Source of the DNA: Anthoceros angustus
Lineage: Eukaryota; Streptophyta; Anthocerotopsida; Anthocerotales; Anthocerotaceae
Length of the DNA: 64,000 nucleotides
Assembly: GCA_010909165.1 (NCBI GenBank)
Contig: MU008194.1
Location: 186,001 to 250,000, forward strand
Direction of reading: 5' to 3'
Positions 56,068 to 64,000 of the stretch are shown one piece after another. Every line of letters begins with the position of its first letter. Within the stretch, counting starts at the first letter, position 1. The notes under the pieces are model-generated. The model was given only the letters and a program-made list of their open reading frames with translations, had not been told where the DNA came from and did no database searches. The position numbers and the translations under genes are program-made.

Positions 56068-57850
56068 TCACAGGTTCTCGGGTTGTTCATGATCTGAATT
56101 TTCAGCATCGGCAGGTGCATCTACTTGTGCATCAGCAACTGGAGGATCAAGATCTGCTGGTTGGTCAGGGGCTACTGGAATTGGTGGGTTGAGGTGGTGG
56201 CAACCTGGCCAGGATGTCTGAGGTTGCAAGGGTGGAATATCTGGAGCAGTATCTCCATCAACATCATCAGGGTAGTCAGAATGTTCCTCTGCGAATGTCA
56301 AGTTACCATCATGTTGAGCAGGCAAAACGCTATCCCCTGTGATTGGTGGCTCCAATGTCTCCAGAAAGGTCACACTCCTTACACGATTGGCTGTAAGGTG
56401 TGCATCAATGAGTTTGTAGGCTTTAGCAATTTCATTGTACCAACAAATACTAACCCCTTTGAGCGATTGTCGAGTTTCGCCTTCTCTCGGCGGTATGTAT
56501 GCATAAGCTTTCGAACCAAAGATGCGAAGATGCATGATACTTGGTTTCTCTTCGAGAATCTCTCAAAAGGCGTCTGATCGGGGTGAATGTGATGGAAATG
56601 CAGTGAGTATGTAGGATATTCGACACGCCCAATATGGAGAAGGTAATCGACCACAAGAGCATTGATCTCGTCATTCCATCAATGTTTGATTCTTTAGATT
56701 CTGCGACCCCATTTCTTGTTGGGTATATGGAGCGATAAGGCGATGAATAATGCCTTGGCGGTCGGGAACTCATGGTGACAAATTCACCACCGTTATCGTC
56801 ACGAAAAGCTTTAGCAACGACTACGCCGCACCATGGTTAACCAATCCTTGAAGATAGAAAATGTATCACTCTTATGATGCATAGGGTATGTCCACGTATA
56901 GCTATAGTAAATCGATTAATGTCAAATAATAGGTTGCACCACCTAGTGGCGAGTTTGTAGCACGATATGTCTGAATGCACTAAGTCGAGGGCGATGTTGA
57001 CACTGTGTGCGGTGCTCTTGGAAAGGAGTCTCTCGTTGCTTGGCAAGAGTGCAAACTTCACAAATGGGAGCTCATTAAAACAACGTGGAAGAGGCTCACG
57101 ATAGTAGTCCTTAGAGATATCAATGAGTTTAGTTACATTAGCATGGCCAAGGCGTGCATGCCACCTGCTTTCTGTCGACTTAATACTGTAGTAGAAAATG
57201 CTTCATCGTGGAGGCGAGAAAATGTCTAGACGGTACAATTCTGAATCTACAAAGGCTTTGAAGATACAAATGTTTGGAGCACTACGTCTAAAGAAACAAC
57301 AAGCGTCATCTGAGACGGTAAGGACTAGATCCTTCATCTTCATCAATTTGCTAAGTGACATCAAATTCTTAGCCATCTTTGGTACATACAAGGCGTCGGG
57401 AAGAACTAACACACTATCGTCGTGTAGAAACTTAGAACTCCTCTACCAAGGATAGAGACTACTCCCACACTCTCATCACCCAAGTATACCTTTTCGGTGA
57501 TTGTTGATAGTGTCAAAGTAAAGAGAGATGCATCCCGACAGATATGGGCCGTGGCCCCTGAGTCAAAACCACCAATCCACCTCACTCGTCAAAGTGTTAT
57601 TAAGACAAGCAGTAAGAATCTTCACTCTTGGCTTGAATTTGTGGATGTTGTTGAGGTATCTATCTTGCTTGTGTGGTCATGTGTGCGGAGGGTCGAGAAA
57701 AAGCCCGTTGAGGCTCTTGACTTTCTTCTTCCGGCATTCCGTGCCCAATGACCTGAGTACCACACCAATTGCATGTACCTTCTTGGTTTGAGTAGAGGAA
57801 GATGAACCGGTGTTGCCAAGTGTGTAAGAAGGGGCCACGTTGATTGATTT
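56068..57850 (-). pseudogene. Ty1/copia gag-pol relic B
   Basis: Minus strand: a linker ending in KKKVKSLNG near 57720, a degenerate protease (WWF..RGHGPYLSG-type) near 57560, LPDALYVPKMAKNLMSLSKL at about 57405-57345, then the pre-integrase region, and integrase end HLRIFGSKAYAYIPPREGET at about 56530-56470. A Pro/Asp-rich tail runs to 56068. Reverse transcriptase is absent. Frames are broken repeatedly. Confidence 0.75.
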
Positions 57851-58019
57851 CTCCCCTTCCTGCCTCGCCTCTAGTTCTTTGAAAAAAACTTTATCGGTTT
57901 TGTGTTGCTTTTGCTGCCCTCTCATAAGTCGGTACATTCTTCTTGGTATAGGGCTCCCATGACCTCCATGAAGGGGTTGGAGTTCAGTGAGGAAGGGCCC
58001 GGGAAGAGCAATGGGCATA

Positions 58020-59720
58020 TTCAGTAGTGACAAAGTTTGATAGCTTGCGGGGAAGGTGAGAGAAGATTCCTTGGAATCCGCGAGAGGAAAGCTTTCGAAA
58101 CATACTCGCCACCATTATCGTCCTTAGACACTTCAATCGGTGGCGGTGATTCTCTACAAGGGTGACAAATTTACGAAAACGTCGAACTTCATCCTTTTCC
58201 TCAAAGGATAAAACCCACACCTTGCGTGAGAAATCATCTATAAGTGACAAAATAGGAGGCACCGCCTAATGATGATGAGCATAGGTCCACATACATCCGT
58301 GAACCAACTCAAGAGGTTTACTTCTACTTTTACCTCGTGTTCGATGTGATGATTTTGTCTTTCCCATATAAGCAGTGCTCACACATCGAGAGATCGGAGA
58401 AGTTAAACGAGGATATAACGAGCGAGATAAAACCTTCATTCCCTTCGAGACATATGTCCTAAGCAATGCCACAAGGAAACATTTGGCTGCTCATCACCAC
58501 AGATCACATGATCTTTGTGATGTTTACAAGTGAGTACAAAGTGCCACACTTGATCCACGAGCTAACACAAGAGAACCTTTGGAGATCTTCCAAGAGTGAT
58601 CCCCAAACCAGTGATGGTAACCAGCATCATCAAGCATCTGCGCTAATCATGCTCTTTGTCAACTTGGAACATGCCTAACGTCCTTGACATGAATGAAGAT
58701 CCGTTGTCAAACTTGAGTTGCACATCACCTCGCTGCGATCGGCATGCATAGTTATTTCCAAGCCTAACGCATCCTTTCCTTGTAGCATCATCGTGCTAAA
58801 CCACTCTCTATGCGGAGTAACATGGAAAGATGCACGAGTCAATTATCCAATTGCGGAATAAATGACTATCCACGGTACATTGGTATGCGGCATTCAAGTA
58901 AGAAGAGATAAGGACATCTCCGTCCTCAACGAGTTTAACTCTTCCAACCGTGAAAGTCGCCTTCTTGTCGTCTGCTTCTTCTCTTTTCCTTGGTCCTTTT
59001 GAACTTCTACTCTCTTTTGAAGTGACCCCTTTTGTGACAATAGTGACACTCCACATTCTTATTCGACTACGAGATTTGCTACGAGAAGCTTACATCGGTT
59101 GCTTCCCCTTGGCGGTGGACCTCCCTCTCACTATGAGACCTTTGGAACCTTTGGAAGGTTCCATGTTTTCTGTTCACCTCCTCGGTTAACAGGCTACCTT
59201 CTACATTTACAATGGTAAGACCACTAGCGAGGAATTACTCAGTCTGAAAGGTGTCCCAACTCTGGTAATGTGACCAGAAACATAGCTCTCACGGAATGCA
59301 GGAGCGTGATACCTTGAGATGAGGCTGGCTGAAAATGGTATTGAAATCATTCGGATGATCGGACATCCTCGTCCCTTCCTTCATCTTCAAGTCCACCATT
59401 TGTTTCAACCAATACACGAGCCGCACTTTGCTTCTCATCTGAGTCACACACCACAGTAACTCGTGGTCTTATCTTTCACATTGAAGTACCTGTTTTGACA
59501 ATGTTAGCATGATAGTAGATCTAGCAAGCTCATCCAGTCCGCCACTCATCACGGTCATACTATACGGTTTGACGCCTAACAACTTTATGGGCTTGATGCT
59601 TTTTACGCACTAGAACATTATACACTTGTTCTTTCGAGCGGGAAGTTAGTACCATCTAACTTCTCGATATTGAACATGACGTTTTCGATGATGAAGACAT
59701 CATGACTCAAAAATCGTCTG
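58020..59720 (-). pseudogene. Ty1/copia gag-pol relic A
   Basis: Minus strand, in order: gag start (MFNIEKLDGTNF) near 59675, gag core (YWLKQMVDLKMKEGTRMSDH) near 59415-59360, protease approach (HLFRNWIIDS) near 58850. Then the pre-integrase/integrase junction (SRSKPLELVHG) near 58310, and integrase core (LSLIDDFSRKVWVLSFEEKD, LVENHRHR.KCLRT) at 58250-58125. It breaks off before the catalytic end. No LTR found. Differs from relic B, which covers a neighbouring but separate stretch. Confidence 0.75.
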
Positions 59721-59770
59721 AGATAAAACACTCGACTCGCCTTGTCGGAAAAGTCAAAAAGAAATGGTCG

Positions 59771-62402
59771 GTATTTTCTTGACTTTCCACAATATTTTGC
59801 GAATATTTCCGCTCACCGCCGGCGTTGGCACCCTCAATTGTCTTCCGCGCCGCGCGCGCCGCGCGCCGCGCGCCAGCGCCGCGCCGCGCGCCGCGCCAGC
59901 GCCGCGCCCGCCACGGCCACGCCCGCGCCCGCCAGCGCCGCGCCGCGCCGCGCGCCGCGCGCTGCGGCGGCGCGGCGCCGCGCCCTGCGGCTGCGCAGCG
60001 TCGGCGCCGCCAGCGCCCCTGGCGCTGCGGCGCCGCGCTGCGCCAGCGCCCGCGGCTGGCGCTGCGGCGCCGCGCCCGCCCGGCGCGCGGCGGCGCGGCG
60101 CCGCGCCGCGCCGCCGCGCGCGCCGCGCTGCGCCGCGCCGCGCCGCGCGCTGCGGCGCCGCGCGGCCCGCGGCGCGCGCCCGCGGCCCGCGCCGCGCGCC
60201 GCGCGCCAGCGGCTTCGCGGCGCCGCGCGTCCGCGGCTGGCGCGCCGCGCGCCACCGCGCTGCGGCGCCGCGCGCCGCGCGCCGCGCCGCGCGCCGCGCT
60301 GCGCCGCGCCAGCGCCGCGCCGCGCCAGCGCCCGCGGCTGGCGCGCCAGCGCCCGCGGCGCTGCGGCGCCGCGCCGCGCTGGCGCGCGCCCGCGGCTGGC
60401 GTCAAGGCCGCGGCCCGCGGCCCGCGGCGCGCGCGCGCCGCGCCGCGCGCTGCGGCGCCGCGCTGCGGCGCCGCGCGCGCCGCGCGCCCTGCGGCCAAGG
60501 CTGCGCGCCCGCGGCGCTGCGGCGCCGCGCGCCCGCGGCCCGCGGCTGGCGCGCCGCGCTGCGGCCGCGCGTCGGCGCCGCGCTGCGGCGGCGCGCGCCG
60601 CGCTGCGGCGCCGCGCCAGCGCCCGCGGCCGCGCCGCGCTGCGGCGCCCGCCCGCGGCCGCGCCGCGCTGGTCGCGGTCTTGCCTCGCTCACGGCCTCAT
60701 CCGCTCGCGGCTCTGCGCGCTCGCGGCCCTCGCCGCGATCTGGATCATGCACTCCGCAGCTGCGGCCTGCGGACTAGACTATTCCACGAATATTTTGCGA
60801 ATATTTGGAATTTTACGCTCACCGGCGTTTGGCACTCGGTCACTTCTGCGCCCGGCGACCTACCCGCGTCACGCGGCGCTGCGCCGCGCGCCGCGCCAGC
60901 GCCGCGCCAGCGCCGCGCGCCAGCGCCGCGCCGCGCCAGCGCCCGCGGCCGCGCCAGCGCCCGCGGCTGGCGCGCGCCTTGCAACACGCGCCGCGCGCCC
61001 TGCAACAGCTCGGCGCCGCGCGCCCGCGGCCGCGCCCGCGGCGCTGCGCCGCGCGCCCTGCGGCGCCCGGCGCCGCGCCCGCGGCCGCGCGCTGCGGCGC
61101 CGCGCTGCGCCGCGCCGCGCCGCGCGCTGCGGCGCCGCGCGGCCCGCGGCGCGCGCCCGCGGCCCGCGCCGCGCGCCGCGCGCCAGCGGCTTCGCGGCGC
61201 CGCGCGTCCGCGGCTGGCGCGCCGCGCGCCACCGCGCTGCGGCGCCGCGCGCCGCGCGCCGCGCGCCGCGCGCCGCGCTGCGCCGCGCCAGCGCCGCGCC
61301 GCGCGCCCGCGGCTGGCGCGCCAGCGCCCGCGGCGCTGCGGCGCCGCGCCGCGCTGGCGCGCGCCCGCGGCTGGCGTCAAGGCCGCGGCCCGCGGCCCGC
61401 GGCGCGCGCGCGCCGCGCCGCGCGCTGCGGCGCCGCGCTGCGGCGCCGCGCGCGCCGCGCGCCCTGCGGCCAAGGCTGCGCGCCCGCGGCGCTGCGGCGC
61501 CGCGCGCCCGCGGCCCGCGGCTGGCGCGCCGCGCTGCGGCCGCGCGTCGGCGCCGCGCTGCGGCGGCGCGCGCCGCGCTGCGGCGCCGCGCCAGCGCCCG
61601 CGGCCGCGCCGCGCTGCGGCGCCGCGCGCTGCGCGCCGCGCTGGTCGCGGTCTTGCCTCGCTCACGGCCTCATCCGCTCGCGGCTGCGCGCCCGCGGCCC
61701 TCGCCGCGATCTGGATCATGCACTCCGCAGCTGCGGCCTGCGGACTAGACTATTCCACGAATATTTTGCGAATATTTGGAATTTTACGCTCACCGGCGTT
61801 TGGCACTCGGTCACTTCTGCGCCCGGCGACCTACCCGCGTCACGCGGCGCTGCGCCGCGCGCGCCGCGCCAGCGCCGCGCCAGCGCCGCGCGCCAGCGCC
61901 GCGCCGCGCCAGCGCCCGCGGCCGCGCCAGCGCCCGCGGCTGGCGCGCGCCTTGCAACACGCGCCGCGCGCCCTGCAACAGCTCGGCGCCGCGCGCCCGC
62001 GGCCGCGCCCGCGGCGCTGCGCCGCGCTGCGGCGCCCGCGGCGCGCGCCGCGCGCCGCGCCCGCGGCCGCGCGCTGCGGCGCCGCGCTGCGCCGCGCCGC
62101 GCCGCGCGCCGCGCCAGCGCCGCGCTGCGGCCGCGCGCCCCATGGGGCGCCGCGCGCCCGCCAGCGCCCGCGGCTGGCGCTGCGCCCGCGGCTGGCGCGC
62201 CAGCGCCGCGCGCTGCGGCGCCGCGCTGCGCGCCGCGCGCTGCGGCGCCGCGCCAGCGCCGCGCTGCGCCAGCGCCAAGGTCGCGGTCTTGCCTCGCTCA
62301 CGGCCTCATCCGCTCGCGGCATCTTTGCGGCGCGTGCTCGCCGCGATCTGGATCATATGCTCCACGGTACAGCGCCGGCCATTGACCCGGCCTGCGGCCT
62401 AG
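59771..62402. repeat. extremely GC-rich satellite-like array, three units with AT-bearing junction modules
   Basis: Cores are almost pure C and G, assembled from words such as GCGCCGCGC, CGCGCCAGCG, GCGGCTGGCG and CTGCGGCGCC. Units start with AATATTTTGCGAATATTT modules at about 59791, 60789 and 61760, and end with a GGTCGCGGTCTTGCCTCGCT to GATCTGGATCATGCACTCCG module at about 60669-60776, 61641-61746 and 62277-62402. The full period is about 970-1000 bp; the third unit is only about 660 bp. Every frame is open over hundreds of codons because stops are nearly impossible at this composition, so no protein is called. Confidence 0.85.
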
Positions 62403-62444
62403 AGTTCTAGCATCACAACACAACCAAAACCGGCTCGATGCGGT

Positions 62445-62699
62445 TGAAGGATCGTGGGGCATGATGGTGGAAAGAGGAGAGGAGAGGAGGAGGCAAGTGT
62501 AGCTCTCTCACATTGAGATGAGGCTTGGAGGGTATTTATACCTCCAATAGGGCTCCTAGGAAGCTCCACAAGAAGCCCCTAGGAAGGAGCACAAGAAGCT
62601 TCCTAGTAATTAGCTTAAGCTAAACTAATGATACTTAACTGACACCTAACTTAGACTAAGTGTATTAGTCTAAGTACATTGGGCTTTAATACCCTTACA
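62445..62699 (-). repeat. isolated LTR of the 4877-8207 copia family
   Basis: The minus strand reads TGTAAGGG to CCTTCA, matching the 4877-5136 LTR over its full 255 bases with its TATAAATA box. The five bases on each side differ (GCGGT and CTCCG), so no target duplication. Confidence 0.9.
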
Positions 62700-63665
62700 C
62701 TCCGGGCTGCCATCCTCCGAGGAAGAGTCCTCCGAGTCTGAATCTTGAGAGGAGTCACTCTCCTCTGAAGATTCTTCCTTCGACGACGAAGATCCCTTGT
62801 TAATCTTCCCTCGCTTGGACTTCTTCTTCTTGCTCTTTTCCTTCTTGTGCTTCTTCTTGTCCAAGGAGTTGGATTCTTCGTAGTTGAGTGCCGCCTTGAT
62901 GGCCTTGTCTACGTCCTTCTCCGCTTGCAGCCTCACATGTCGGCCCATCTCGGAACCTAAACCTTTAGCAAACCACCGAATGGCTTGTAAATCAGAGTGA
63001 GGGCCACTACGGTCACGCAAGTTAAGAAACCTCTCAACATAAGCCTCCAAGGTCTCCTTCCTTCTTCTCCTCAAAACTCCAACTTTGACAACACGTAGCC
63101 TTCTACATCTATCCCCCTGAACCTCTCACAAAGGCTTTCTTGATTCGTTGAAGGTTCAGCCTTTTGAGGTACTCCTCTTGTACCACTTGGCTGGCCCTCC
63201 GAAGAACTCCGTAGAAGCGTTGAATGCGCAGAAATCCCTGCATTCCTCGATTTGCAATGGTTAGTTGCTCAAAGCGTTCAACAAACTCTGGATCTTCATA
63301 CCCCTTCTTCTCTCCATACAAAGGTATGGGTCAGTAGTCATTGCAAAAGGAACCTGAAGTCATGACGTGCTATCCCAAAGAATCGCTTGTTGGTCTAGCA
63401 ACAGGGATCTCTCTAGCAACGCCCAAAAGTTGCCGAGTTCACGCAGTCGCACAAGTTCAAAGACGAGGTCGGAAGACAAGGATGGTCTCCCTAGGCAGCT
63501 GTTTGCTTCTTGGCTCCTCCCCCAGTATCGTTTCTTGTGCTCTCCTCGCCTCCTGCCCCGCAGCCCTTCGCCTCGCCTCCACAACGTTTTGTCTCTGTCG
63601 GAGTCTTCTTCTTTGAGTCTTCTCTTCACGGCTGGGTCAGAACTTTCGGACTCAATGGGTAGCAT
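62700..63665 (-). pseudogene. retrotransposon gag relic abutting the LTR
   Basis: The minus strand gives three frames. 63665-63360 has EESDSDRDKT-type charged sequence; 63321-63109 has FERFEQLTIANRGMQGFLR-like gag helices; 63074-62670 has ETLEAYVERFLNLRDR with AIRWFAKGLGSEMGRHVRLQ, typical of the Gag capsid core. A long Lys-rich then Ser/Glu/Asp-rich tail (KKKHKKEKSKKKKSK) follows. The tail runs straight into the LTR at 62699. Frame shifts make it nonfunctional. Confidence 0.7.
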
Positions 63666-64000
63666 CCATGTATCACACTCAAGACCCCTAATACACTACT
63701 AGACAAGGTTAGTCTACTCTAAGGTCTTGACAACAATGACACTCAAGAACGCCCAAAATGTGGAGTGATTTTCTAAACCAAGTGGTCACAAAGAGGCCAC
63801 ATTTACCCTCTTTATCGCTAGACTTGAGACTCTGCAAAAGGAGTGATTTCGTGTCAAGACAACCAAAACATAGCCAATCCAACCAAACGCATACACACCA
63901 AACATCTAGACCAAAGCATTATCCTAACAACACTGCAGGCTATCTTAGCCACCTGTTGCTGCACTTGGTTGCTATCTTAGCAACCACCCTCTATTTTAGC
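63666..64000. other. window end, nothing recognised
   Basis: Continues upstream of the gag relic; a 5' LTR, if any, would lie beyond the window. Confidence 0.4.

Noticed and set aside
59742-62410. Very long open frames (up to 861 codons) rich in Arg, Ala and Pro on both strands
   Set aside because: They arise because the satellite contains almost no A or T; all frames are open together and none has a domain or plausible gene context.
62445-62699. Solo LTR with target-site duplication
   Set aside because: The flanking pentamers GCGGT and CTCCG do not match.
1-64000. CRISPR array or bacterial operon
   Set aside because: The direct repeats seen lack unique spacers of constant length; gene structure is plainly eukaryotic with introns.

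Overview
The window is nuclear DNA of a land plant, most likely a seedless vascular plant. The evidence is a pair of root-cap-domain genes, a vacuolar-iron-transporter gene, a secreted DUF26 (Gnk2-type) protein, a plant F-box gene and a plant D111/G-patch gene. It also has a nuclear tRNA-Gly, Ty1/copia and Ty3/gypsy elements primed by initiator tRNA-Met, and short GT-AG introns, mostly of about 50-250 bases. A lycophyte such as Selaginella would fit, but the species cannot be proved from the sequence alone.

Layout. 1-3.5 kb: a root-cap-domain gene broken by four one-base losses, a small basic-protein gene inside a block that recurs inverted at 40.6-41.6 kb, and a PPR relic. 4.9-8.2 kb: a copia element with matching LTRs and an intact 5-bp target duplication, but with gag and most of integrase deleted and an internal 829-bp tandem duplication. 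8.5-11.7 kb: tandem repeats and a second copia relic. 13.3-14.5 kb: an intact two-exon iron-transporter gene. 17.6-21.4 kb (minus): a 13-exon phosphoinositide 3-kinase gene whose frame is intact but whose catalytic loop is altered. 21.5-28 kb: AT-rich DNA with a non-LTR retroelement relic and a DUF26 gene. 28.4-36.2 kb: the main genic segment, with tRNA-Gly, an F-box gene, a small unknown gene, a divergently transcribed G-patch gene and an intact root-cap-domain gene. 37.8-43.8 kb: a helical-repeat gene of unknown function with broken relatives nearby. 45.5-49.9 kb: a GC-rich repeat with a strong hairpin, then a decayed ParB-like plus DNA amino-methyltransferase gene with a tandem 480-bp duplication. 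50.7-59.7 kb: a degenerate gypsy element followed by two copia relics. 59.8-62.4 kb: an extraordinarily GC-rich satellite-like array with three AT-containing junction modules. 62.4-63.7 kb: an isolated LTR of the first copia family directly abutting a gag relic.

The genes do not form a pathway. The intact ones are scattered housekeeping or stress-type plant genes between decaying retroelements. The two signals that most deserve follow-up are the p110-like PI3K with substituted catalytic-loop residues, because plants are usually credited only with the class III enzyme Vps34, and the bacterial-type ParB/DNA-methyltransferase relic. The GC satellite is the strangest piece of DNA by composition. 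All exon models below were built by eye from splice signals, phase and recalled family conservation, without any search.
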